A DNA stretch of 64,000 bases from Nymphaea colorata (Eukaryota; Streptophyta; Magnoliopsida; Nymphaeales; Nymphaeaceae): positions 16,230,106-16,294,105 of the forward strand of contig NC_045141.1 in the NCBI RefSeq assembly GCF_008831285.2, in the 5' to 3' direction. Below, in pieces: positions 1 through 11,220 of this stretch (the stretch's first letter is position 1; each line of letters opens with the position of its first letter). The notes beneath the pieces were generated by a model, which saw only the letters and a list, made by a program, of their open reading frames with translations, did no database searches and was not told the origin of the DNA. Both the position numbers and the translations under genes were made by a program.

Positions 1-272
1 CACTCCTTTGCCAGCTCCGCGCTGCTCAGAACGAGCGTGCGCCGTCGGCCGAGTTGGAGGAAGAACATGGGACCATAATGATCAGAAAGTGCAGCAAGAG
101 TTCTATGAACTGATGTGCTTGAACCGAAGAGGAGATGGAGATGGCCCGTTAGAAGTCGGCGCCCGACTGGTTCCGGAGGTCCGTTGGTCAGCTTCCTTGG
201 CCATAGGTGGTAAATAAGAAGAAAGGCGATGAGCAACAATATTGCGGCGGCGCCTTCTGCAAGTAGGTTCAT
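1..272 (-). CDS. CYP82-type cytochrome P450, 5' part of exon 1 (cut by window start)
   Basis: The reverse strand reads from an ATG at 270-272 without a stop to the window edge, giving about 90 residues. The N-terminus has a hydrophobic membrane anchor (LLLIAFLLIY), then the proline-rich hinge GPPEPVGRR, then the conserved stretch YGPMFFLQLGRRRTL. It is almost the same as the first 90 residues of the two intact P450 genes at 4095-6550 and 11221-13403, so this is another tandem copy, with the rest to the left of the window. Family knowledge: CYP82 enzymes are ER-anchored monooxygenases that need a P450 reductase and often oxidise phenylpropanoids, terpenoids or alkaloids. Whether the gene is intact cannot be judged. 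Its promoter has lost a TATA-like block kept by the other two copies. Confidence 0.85.
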   Translation of the reverse strand, partial: MNLLAEGAAAILLLIAFLLIYHLWPRKLTNGPPEPVGRRLLTGHLHLLFGSSTSVHRTLAALSDHYGPMFFLQLGRRRTLVLSSAELAKE

Positions 273-950
273 GGTGATTCTGTTACGATGGGAAGGCAGT
301 GATGATGGTGGAGAGATAAACATAGATGGGTACATGTCTGTAAATTTATAAACCGAAGTGATGTCTCAGACCAAAGTAGAAGATTGGCACCAAGAGGCCG
401 TCGTGATCACCTCCTTTGAGGTATGACATATCTACACGACTCTTCTTTGTTAATGAGACGATGATGCACTACTTTTTAGGTGACAAGTGAGATTGTCTGT
501 TCCCGAAAATAACGCCACAACCGACACGTCTAGAATTGTTTAGGAATTTTTTGTTTGAATGAAGTGAGAGGTGAAATACTTGGGTGCTTTATTGAACATA
601 AGGGAAACTGTTACCACGAAATCTATGTGGTTCGTCCTTTCAATAGCCACTGATTACCACGAAATACTTGATGTGGTGATTCCAAGGTTGGTTCGCCTAG
701 CTAGACAATTGACGCGAGCGAAGAGTTACAATATCGCTCAGAACGCTTTGTTCTGGCGCCGTTCTCAGGAAGAAGCACAAGCGGACCTGCATGACAGCCC
801 AGGGCTTCAAGACCCGCTCTTTGCTGTTCCGCTAATTGGGCAGAAGTACATCAGAGATTCCTACAGATGCAGGATATTGAGAATGTTCATGGCATTCGGT
901 ACGTGTTTGCATAAGAAATGTCCTGTAGAGTGAGTTGCATGCATGGTGGT
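273..950. promoter_or_regulatory. Duplicated 5' flank of the left P450 copy
   Basis: This non-coding stretch matches the DNA upstream of the P450 gene at 4095-6550 (about 6551-7150) and, more weakly, the DNA upstream of the gene at 11221-13403. Shared blocks include the TATGACATATCTACACGAC segment near 422 and the segment with AAGAGTTACAATATCG near 721. A TTTATAAA element lies at 348-355, about 75 bp upstream of the start codon. A 120-residue open frame at 571-933 on the plus strand is not conserved in the sister flank and is taken as chance. Confidence 0.6.
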
Positions 951-1224
951 CACCTAACATGTATGCACCAAAAGGAAGAAGACTTGGGGTAGTTTTGGGC
1001 TTTTTTATAAAAAAAATATTTTTTTTTTGTTAGGATTTTAACTTTTTCACTAATTTTTTTATCCTTATAAAAGGGCAACCAGTTTTTATGTATTTGATTC
1101 TTGTGCTGCCCGAAACACAATTCTTTTGTACACCAAAGCACATAACCAGCTTCCAACATTCTACCTGGTGTTTTCATTGACTATGAATGCTTCTCTTCGG
1201 CCTCTGTTCACTATGTGATGAGAC

Positions 1225-1350
1225 TTGGTTGCGGAAGCACATAACAAAATAGTGGAGCTTCAGCTCATTTATCAACACCATCTAAAACTTGTTGCAGAAG
1301 CACATAACAAATTAGTGGAGCTTCAGTTCATTTATCAACACCATCTAAAA
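1225..1350. repeat. Two tandem 63-bp repeats
   Basis: Two copies of a 63-bp unit lie head to tail, each beginning TTGGTTGCGGAAGCACATAA or a close variant and ending near CACCATCTAAAA. Because 63 is a multiple of three, one frame stays open across both copies, but it has no ATG start and no recognised domain. A single diverged copy of the unit occurs at about 13808-13860 in the 5' flank of another P450 copy, so the unit is part of the duplicated flank and was doubled only here. Confidence 0.75.
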
Positions 1351-1389
1351 GTTGAGAGCAAGTTACATGTTATAGCTAAGTCTGGTCAT

Positions 1390-1690
1390 CAAGCTAGGTA
1401 CTTGACAGGTACCTAGGCTTGAGCCCAAAAAATGATACCGGGCCTGCTCCATAAGTTATCGGGTCAACTCTCATGGGTCCTACTAAGCTCAATAAGATAT
1501 TTTTAACATTATTTTTATTGATTTTTATATAAAAATATAATAGTTTATTACAATTAATTATATTTGTATATTATTTTATATTTAAAATATATATTTTTTA
1601 ATTTAAGTGGATAGGGCTGGGCCCAAATTCGGGTTTCCAGTGTTGGGTTCAGCCCGAGCGCAATTACAAGCTTCAGCCTGCCTGATTCCT
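1390..1690. mobile_element. MITE-like repeat with GGGCC-rich ends (family M2)
   Basis: An AT-rich core is bounded by ends rich in GGGCCTG, CGGGTC and TTCGGGTTTCC motifs in inverted arrangement. A related element lies at about 18888-19147 and a third, more diverged, at about 53160-53400. Dispersed copies with an AT-rich middle and no coding capacity point to a non-autonomous DNA transposon family. Exact ends and target duplications could not be fixed by eye. Confidence 0.5.
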
Positions 1691-1964
1691 TATCCGGCCA
1701 AAGTCCCAATTGGCTAAATCGAAAGACATATCCCTCCATAGGGACAAAAGCAGCATGGTAAAAAAAAATAGCCCTATAAAATGGCAGAGCCCTTTGGCTT
1801 TAGACTATGGCCAAAAAGTTTTTCGTGGTCGTGGCACAACAAAAATATTGTTATGGGAAGGAAAGGACCAAGGGTCTTTGTCATACACTAGCAAAATAAA
1901 ATATTGAAGCTATTAGTTTGGTCTATAATGTGTTTCCCTAATCGGACTTATATGTGGGAGCATA

Positions 1965-2160
1965 GCTATGAAATTTCTTTTCTGGGGCTAAATTATAGTT
2001 TCAAAATTCTAACAGGGGCTAAAATACATAATTTTTTAAATTTTATATATGATAAATAAAAATTTTATTAAATTACATGTATAAAATTTTGGTTTTTGAA
2101 ATTTTTGAGGAGGGCCACGACCCCTACCAGTCCCCCTCCCTCAGCGTCGCCCCCTGCTTA
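1965..2160. mobile_element. Dispersed non-coding repeat (family M1), diverged copy
   Basis: The run GGGGCTAAATTATAGTTTCAA, the AT-rich middle, and the end GAGGAGGGCCACGACCCCT followed by a CT-rich tail match the better preserved copy at 3510-3715. No open frame is present. It lies in the spacer between two P450 copies. Confidence 0.5.
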
Positions 2161-2499
2161 TATAGGGGGTTGATGTCCAAAGAATGGAACTGATGGCAGA
2201 CCTTATACCTGCCCCTAACTCAACCATGATGAGAAAGTTGAGAACCAGATTAATGGTCTACACAAACAAATTAACCTTGACTTGTTCTCCAATGCAAAAA
2301 ATCAATTCTACCACGATGGCCAACAAAATCAAACTTCAGAAAATCATTTTCATGAAAAATAAGTTCCAAAATGAAATCTTCTTGCGTCGCTATGATAGAT
2401 GTTCATGGCAGTTATTTTTAAGCGCCTTGTCCGTCCTTTATTTATGTGCTTTAGTCAAGATCCTTAGGTAAGCTAAAGCAGTTATGAGAAACCCAATAG

Positions 2500-3500
2500 A
2501 CGGTGCAAATTCCCACTTAGAGGCCCCACCAGTCATTTAAAAAAGCATGAACTCAAGGTTATCATAGTAGTAAAATGACTCCAAACATTTTCTCATGCTT
2601 CTTGATTGCATGCATAACAAACATATGCACGACACTCACAGTGAAGGAGTAAAACTAGTCACCACATTACTGATTTGATTCTGAGGCTGAAAATAGTTCT
2701 CGATAATGACGATAAAATTGTTTAACAAGTTAGATTAGTAAGACAAGCCAAAGTGTTGACGCCCCTAATGTCTTGTAGTAAAGGTTGCGTGCACCGTTAT
2801 GCATGCATAGCTTACGTATGCGGTAAAAGGAGAGGGATGTTTTTGTAATTTGCAAAAAAAACATGTCCTTTGTAATCATTCCAGTTTTTTTATTTTCACT
2901 TTTATATTACCAAAAACTTGTTTTTATGGGTACTTTTGTTATTCTGGCACATATAACCAGCTTTGAATGTCTTCGGCCTCGGAGTATTGGTTTCTGCACT
3001 CTCTAAATAAAAATTAGACATGAATGAGAAAAGCTGGTTTCTAGTTCTCAACGAATTACAGTTTCAATTTTCAATTGCATGTTCCTAACAAACGGATGGA
3101 AGATTGGAGAAACTGGGAGGATCAAAATGACAACACCTTCCTGGAAGTTAAACTCAAAGAAGCTCGTAGTTAAATAATAAACACAAGCAAAATGTGATGT
3201 CTAATGTGATTGTCAAGGAAATCTGATATCCCGGTGGATTTAGAAAACTGTTCGATCTCAGAACATTCTTCCCAAGCAAAAAGGGTCTGAAAATAATCCA
3301 TAACCTCCACTGTCGTTAAATAATGGATCTGGGAGCACAGATTTCAAATCAAAATCGGATTTTAGATATAAGGCTATCAAACACACACCCAAACACGCTG
3401 TGCTTCAGAAAATAACTCCTGTGAAACTGCACTTTCTTCACTCCTAAGTATGATCCGACCCCAATGAGTGTCACAAATACCCAAGTGACTTTCATTCGAA
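2500..3500. repeat. Distal 3' flank of P450 unit, duplicated at 9480-10000
   Basis: No gene is seen here. Blocks such as GAGAAAAGCTGGTTTCT, TCAATTGCATGTTCCTA and GATTGGAGAAACTGGGA recur in the same order at 9480-10000. The two segments are therefore copies of the same downstream flank of an ancestral P450 unit and help to place the breakpoints of the tandem duplications. Confidence 0.65.
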
Positions 3501-3509
3501 GCAGTTATA

Positions 3510-3715
3510 GGTGGCGGAGCTAGGAATTTTATGTTGGGGAGGGGTCAAATTATGGTTTCAAAATTTCTACAGGAGCTGAACTATGCTTTTTAATTCAAAG
3601 TTTTTATAAGGCGTAAGCTAGCCTTTTATAAATTAAATTGAAGTTTTTTTTTTTTTTTTTTTTTTTTTTGTAGAGGGCCAAGGCCCCTGCCGGCTCCTCT
3701 TTAGCTCCACCACTA
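3510..3715. mobile_element. MITE-like element with inverted GTGGCGGAGCTA ends (family M1)
   Basis: The left end GGTGGCGGAGCTAGG is mirrored by the right end TTAGCTCCACCACTA, giving imperfect terminal inverted repeats of about 13 bp around an AT-rich core with a long T run at about 3643-3669. No coding frame is present. Related copies lie at about 1965-2160, 10335-10505 and 56085-56285, and possibly 4858-4990. This structure is typical of plant non-autonomous DNA transposons. Confidence 0.6.
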
Positions 3716-4094
3716 GGACTCACTTTCAATCTAAGGAGAGAAGGATTGAAACATATATGACCCTCCACTGTCATAGAGGTTTTCTTTCCAAAATCCCCGT
3801 TGCTGGCCATAGAGAATCTGTTTTACGCACTTGGTCGCACATATGGACTAGCCACATCCATTTGCTTGATGATCATGAAAAGTTGGCAGAAACGCAAACT
3901 GTTTACTATCACAACAATCAAATCTCATAGCCACACATGTATGTTTAGGAACTTTTATTTCGATCTCGATAATTTTTTCCTAAGTAATTATTTTACGCAT
4001 CCATTGGTCTATAAGCAACTACTCTTAAGGCACATAATTAACGTGAACATGCATAGATACTTGCATGTGCATGTAGTGATCTGATGCAGTATCA

Positions 4095-6550
4095 TCATTG
4101 GTAGAGATGGGAAGCAAGTCGAGGGCGCAGTAGGGCACGAAGAGGCACGGCTTTAGGCATGGTCAAACCAAATCCTTCACTCATGTCGACCGGGTCATTC
4201 CCGGGTGCGCGCCATTCGAACCCATGAAGCAAACGAGCCAATGCCAAGTGGGTGATCTGGAGAGCCATCGACAACCCTGGGCACGACCTTCGCCCTGAAC
4301 CAAATGGGATGAGCTCGAAACTTTGACCATTGACCTTAACCTCCTTGTGGGTCGTCACGAACCTACTGGGCTTGAACTCTTCGGGGTCAGCCCACACCTT
4401 TGGATCCCTATGCACCTTCCACACATTCACGTACAGGTCTGTTCCTGCTGGTATGTTGTACCCAGCTATGTTCACTGGCTCCATCGAGTGGTGAGGAACT
4501 AGCAGCGGCGCTGGTGGATACAGGCGCAATGTCTCCTTTACAATGGCCTGCAAGTATGAAAGCTTGCTTATATCTGATTCCTCCACCTGCCGTTCTGTGC
4601 CGACATGGAAGTCCAACTCGTCTTGGGCCTCCTTCAGTTCATGAGGATTGTTTAGCAGAAGGGAGAGAGCCCATTCTAAGGTGTCTGAGGTGGTAGCGGT
4701 GCCTGCTGCTACCATGGTCTGCCATTGAAAACAGAATTAAGTCAATATAGCTGTTCAACAGAGAACCGACATCTTCTTGAAAACTCTAAGAAATGCATTA
4801 ACTATGTGACCTGCAATTTTTCCATAAGAGATAGAATTCGTGACCTAGGAGCTTTGAAGGGCGAAGCCGGATGGTGGGCAGAGGGGGCACGGGCCCCTTT
4901 CCATGGATTTCATCCAAGCTAGTTTTTTAAAATTAAATGGCCTTTATATCTCTTCTAAAATTTGTTAAAAATACTATTAACTGCCCCACCTACACTCGGT
5001 CTACCATAATCTGGCAAAGTATTGCAAGGGTTAAAACATATCTATATATAAACGAAGTGATAGATATCTTTTTCAATATCTACCTTTTTTTAATTTAATG
5101 CACATATACTTCAAATCATGTGTTCGCAAGTTAACGGAACAACAAGGGCTTCATACACTTTTCTAACACATCTACCGCATCTTTGTGTCCTATCAGTAAA
5201 ATACCTTTGTTTTTTTTTTTTTATTCATGGTCCAGCATTGGGTTAAAGCATTTGAGGGAGTTGGCACAACAAACAAGGCAGTGGCTAGTATTCACTTTAA
5301 ATCCCTAAAATGTCAATACTATATACTGCTAAATGGAGGGAGGTTACACTTGCAAGTTGAAGTATGGTGGGGCGAACCAAAAACCCTATACCCTATGTGG
5401 ACGACGAGTGATGGGAGCTTCAGTCTTGAGCTCATTCGAAACGAGGGTTAAAGTTTCTAAACCAAAATGATGTTTAAAGTTGAATGCTAAGGTGTCATTT
5501 GTCATCAGGCCAAAGGCATAGATGATCTTGCCTGTGAATCACTTACTAAATCGACCATCCATGGTTGTCTCTCATCGATAATTGAAAAAAAAAGTCATAG
5601 CTCTAGGTAGGGATGTAAAAACTAGTACTCACCCATGCGGTTGCCTTAATAATGGTATCAGGAGGATGCACGTTTGAAAAGTGCTCATCCTGTAGTTCTG
5701 AAATTAATACGTCTATAAAGTCTGGGTTGTTAATGGCATCCCCAGAGTCTCTCCTGCTTCGGTGCTCTGCCACCCACTTAGATGCGATCTTGTCTAACTT
5801 CTTGTGAGCCCTCTTCATGGCCCTCACATGGCCGCCCACATCCAGCCACTCAAGCCATGGAAGAGCATCTGATACTGTAAAGATGCCAAACAGATGCGAT
5901 GTTTCCCCTACAGCTTTGATGAATTCTTTTCCTTCCTCATCTTCTTTGCTACTGTCCTCGACAAAGCACCGTTTCCTAGCCACCATCCTCAGCACAATAT
6001 TCATGGCCAGGAAGCTTAGCCGCTTCTGTAATCCCACCTCCTCTTCCTTTCTGCACTCGCTGTACAAACACTTTAAGAGGGAGTCGATTTCTTCGTTTCT
6101 TATGTGTTTGAGCATTTCAAGTCGCCGACCCGACAGTACCTCGAGGATGCAGATCTTCCGGATCTCCCTCCAGTAGGCGCCATAAGGAGCAAAAGGAATC
6201 ATGGCATAGTCGTAACCGATGTACTTGGCATTGATCAGCTCTGGCCGGTCGGCAAAGGCCCGATCGTTACCAGTGAAGCACTCCTTCGCCAGCCCCGCGC
6301 TGCTCAGAACGAGCGTGCGCCGTCGGCCGAGTTGGAGGAAGAACATGGGACCATACTGATCAGAAAGTGCAGCAAGAGTTCTATGAACTGATGTGCTCGA
6401 ACCGAGGAGGAGATGGAGATGGCCAGTTAGAAGTCGGCGCCCGACTGGTTCCGGAGGTCCGTTTGTAAGCTTCCTTGGCCATAGTTGGTTAATAAGAAGA
6501 AGGGCGATGAGCAGCAATATTGCGGCGGCGCCGTCTGCAAGTAGGTTCAT
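4095..6550 (-). CDS. Cytochrome P450, CYP82 family, intact tandem copy A (513 aa)
   Basis: Two exons join in phase 0: exon 1 at 5633-6550 (306 codons, donor GTGAGT) and exon 2 at 4095-4718 (208 codons with stop, acceptor TGGCAG). The product carries an N-terminal membrane anchor, the GPPEPVGRR hinge, the K-helix KETLR (residues 367-371), the PERF-equivalent FKPSRF and the heme loop PFGSGRRSCPG with ligand Cys452. The length and the single intron fit CYP82. Family role: an ER monooxygenase of specialised metabolism; the substrate cannot be read from sequence. Oddity: the I-helix reads AAGTATTSDT, so the usual Asp/Glu before the Thr pair is Ala314. Exon 2 differs from tandem copy B at about 20 of 206 residues by hand count. 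Confidence 0.93.
4858..4990. mobile_element. Repeat fragment in the P450 copy A intron
   Basis: Within the 914-bp intron, GGGCACGGGCCCC followed by an AT-rich tract resembles, in reverse order, the ends of the M1 repeats. It is short and diverged, so the assignment is weak. The rest of the intron (4719-5632) holds no recognisable feature apart from a T run near 5209-5222. Confidence 0.3.
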
Positions 6551-6645
6551 GGTGATTCTGTTATTATGGCAAGGCAGTGACAGTCGTGGTGAGCTATATC
6601 ATAGGTGGGTACATTTCTGTAGTTTATAAACCAAAGTAGATGTCT

Positions 6646-6655
6646 CTATTTATAG
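6646..6655 (-). promoter_or_regulatory. TATA box of P450 copy A
   Basis: On the reverse strand this reads CTATAAATAG and lies 96 bp upstream of the start codon at 6550. The same decamer lies at the same distance upstream of copy B (13499-13508), so position and sequence are conserved across the duplication. A second TTTATAAAC element is closer to the gene at about 6623-6631. Confidence 0.6.
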
Positions 6656-8260
<1,605 letters not shown>

Positions 8261-8264
8261 GTCC

Positions 8265-8480
8265 CGTCCTGCTTATCAAAGCAAGAGATCAAAGACGAGG
8301 GGAAGTGGAGAGAAGACGAAGACAGACAGACCGACGGAGGGACAAACTGCTAAATTGGAAACGTAAAGCCAAAGAGAGATAGAGATGGAGAGAAGAAGAC
8401 GAAGAAATCGAGACCGACGTAGAGATAAGATAATTAATTTGAAACGCAAAGCCAAAGAGAGATAGAAATTGAGAGAAGAC
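8265..8480. repeat. GA-rich segment, duplicated internally and at about 10510-10630
   Basis: The block around AAAGCCAAAGAGAGATAGAGA occurs twice here (8370s and 8450s) and again at about 10600. It belongs to the duplicated downstream flank of the P450 units. No coding role is supported. Confidence 0.5.
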
Positions 8481-8734
8481 GGAAGCAGGGACACGCTGTA
8501 ACGCAAACAACGCTATATGGGGGAAGAGAAAGACACGTGCATGTGAACCTTGCCGTGCTGCCTTTCGTGGACCCGAGCTGAGACATGTGGATGTGCGGAA
8601 TATGTACATTTTTTTTGTTATTTTATGCTAGATAGTCGTTTGTAGCTGATTGGTTAAAAGAAACCAGCTAAATGAATTAACTAGTTAAACAATATTGATG
8701 AGTTAATAGAGTTAAAAAAAAAAAGACCAGTTAA

Positions 8735-8885
8735 GTTAAATGAATTAAGTGAGTCGAGCTTGAACTCGAGCTCAACTCAAACTTGTTTTATGGAGCTCAA
8801 CTCAGTTGGAGTCGATATCACGCTTGAGTTTTTTTAGTCGAGTCGAGTTTGAGTTTGAGCTCAACTCAGCTCATGTACAGTCCTC
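8735..8885. repeat. Repeat rich in GAGCTCAACTC/GTCGAG motifs
   Basis: GAGCTCAACTC occurs several times in about 130 bp, together with inverted GTCGAGTCGAG and TTGAACTCGAG motifs. Repeats of this composition are common debris of plant DNA transposons. Ends and family are not resolved. Confidence 0.4.
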
Positions 8886-9259
8886 GCTGTGTATAAATAA
8901 GTGAATTTTTCAAGACATTAATATAAGATAAATAACTTATTGTGGGGCTGGCACCTGTCTATATATGGCTCTGTCTCTGTTATAGAAGTTGTCTTTTTAA
9001 AATCCCTGTTATTGGCCCTAGAGAATCTGTTTAATGCACTCAGTCGCACGTATGGACTAGCCAAATTCGTTCACTTGATGATCAATAAATTTTTTGCCGA
9101 AACACAAACTTTTCATTCTATCACAGCAATCAAATCTCAAGCAACACATGTATGTTTAGGAACTTACACTTGGGCTTCGATAACTTTCCTTGAGTAATTA
9201 TTTTACACGTCCATCGGTCTATAAGCAACTATATATATGTATACTCAGATGCAGTATGA

Positions 9260-9440
9260 TCATTGGTAGAGATGGGAAGGAAGTGGAGGGTGCGGTAGGG
9301 CATGAAGAGGCACAGCTTTAGGCATGGTCAGCCCAATTCCTTCACTCATGTCAACCGGGCCAAATGGGATGAGTTCAGAACTTTGACCACTGACATCAAC
9401 CTCCTTGTGGGTCGTCACGAACCTACTGGGGTTGAACCAT
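9260..9440 (-). pseudogene. CYP82 exon 2 relic without heme-binding loop
   Basis: The reverse strand encodes a stretch matching the C-terminal end of the intact P450 genes: NPSRFVTTHKEVDVSGQS, then SELIPFG joined directly to PVDMSEGIGLTMPKAV and the usual end PSHLYQ. The segment from the heme loop to the start of the last helices is deleted, so the cysteine ligand is gone. Everything upstream of the PERF region is also missing. To the left (8940-9258) lies the same proximal 3' flank that follows the intact genes; to the right (9480-10000) lies the distal flank of the next unit. This is a dead remnant of a third unit. Confidence 0.9.
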
Positions 9441-11220
9441 TGATTAAAAACTCTTTGCAGATACACCATGAAAGATGAAGTCAATGTTATAGTATGATTC
9501 TGCCGAAAAATTTCAACATTTTCTCATACTCATTGATAACCTGCATAACAACAGTAGATCACACACTTACGGCACTCACGGCTAAGGAGTAAAAATAGAT
9601 AATCATTGCATTACCGATCTCATTACGAAGCCGAAATTGTCATTAATAATGGCGATAAAATTGTCAGACAAGTTAGATTTGTAAGACAAGTTAAACCATC
9701 GACACCCCCTACATCTCTGACCTCAAGAACATTGGTTTCTTCACTACCTAAGAAAATTTAGATATCAATGAGAAAAGCTGGTTTCTCGTTCTCAAAGAAA
9801 CAGCTTTAATCTCAATTGCATGTTCCTATCAAACGATGGAAGATTGGAGAAACTGGGAAGATCAAATTAACAACACCTTCCTGGAAGATAAACTCAAAGG
9901 AGCTCGTGGTTAAGCCATAAACACAAGCGACATATAACGTCGAATCTGATTATCAAGGTGATCTGAGATCCCTATGGATTTAGAAAACTGTTCGATCTTA
10001 TAAAATAAAGGAGTAGACATTTTAGCCTTGTTTACCTTTTTACAAACCTTTCTTATCCCTTTAAAAAAAAAAAATTCATTGTTTAAGTGAGGGTATTTTG
10101 GTCATTTTCATCTTTGAGTTCCAATTTCCTGTGCAATTCTCCTATGCATGTTGGCCAACTGGACGTGAACCCTTTAGCACTTTTCAATCCAAGGTGGAGT
10201 TCGGATATGAATATGACCAGATTACTGACCTTCATTTGTTCAATCTGCTAAAAAAAATCAAGTCAAAAGTACGCTCAGTACAAGTTCAGAGGGTACAACG
10301 TCCTTTGATCTCCGGTCATAAATTTTCCATGAAGTAGACCGAATTAAAGTTTCTAAATTTTAACACGGGCAAAAATATCATTTTTCAAAATTTTTATATA
10401 AGATAAATAATATTTTCTAAAATTTACATGTAAAATTTTTAAAAAATAATTATATGAGGTGGTGCCAAGGTCCATGTGGGTCTCCTTTAACTCCACCTCT
10501 GGCCCCGTTATCGTTATACAAGAGAGAGATCAAACAATAGGATGGAGACAAGACGAAGAAAGCTGATGGAAAGATAAACAAATTAGTTGGAACTGTAAAG
10601 CCAAAGAGAGATAGAGATGGAGAGGGGGAGGGTCTGATTTGATCTCCAATTTGTTAATAACAAGTGCCCCCTTAAAAACGCCACTATGTATAAATGAGTA
10701 AATCATTTAAGGCACTAATACAAAAATAAACAACCTTTTATGGGGCCATCAGTCTACGAAGTTGGTTTTGTAAGTTGGTGCGTGTCAGTATGGTTAATGA
10801 TTAAAATATCTTCACTTAAAAAAAAAAAAAAATATTTTGTAAAGACAAACTTAAATAATTACCAACATATCTCTCTTTTCTTTTGGCCTAGATGGGTTGC
10901 AGGTCAACTTACTCTGGTCTATATGTGCTTAGCCGGAGGTTTTCTTTCTAAAATCTGTTTTATGCACGGCCATTTGCTTGATGATAATTGCTGATAATGA
11001 AGATGTTGGCAGAAGCACAAACTGTTTATTCGATCACCACAATCAAATCTCAAAACTACACATGTATGTTTCGGAACTTTTATCTGGGCCTCGATAATTT
11101 TTCCAAGTAGTTATTATATGCGTCCATCGGTCTGCAAGCGACTACTCTTAAGGCACCTAATGAACTGGAACATATGTACATACTGGCATGTGCATCCAAC
11201 GATCCGATGCAGTATCATCA
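9441..11220. other. Duplicated flanks and repeats between P450 relic and copy B
   Basis: 9480-10000 repeats the distal flank seen at 2500-3260. About 10335-10505 is an M1-type repeat ending in CTCCACCTCTGG. 10510-10630 repeats the GA-rich segment at 8265-8480. 10890-11215 repeats the proximal 3' flank seen at 3780-4090 and 8960-9258 (for example CACATGTATGTTT). No additional gene was found. Confidence 0.55.

Noticed and set aside
571..933. 120-codon plus-strand open frame upstream of the left P450 copy
   Set aside because: The matching DNA upstream of copy A (about 6880-7150) does not keep the frame, and no domain, promoter or splice support was seen.
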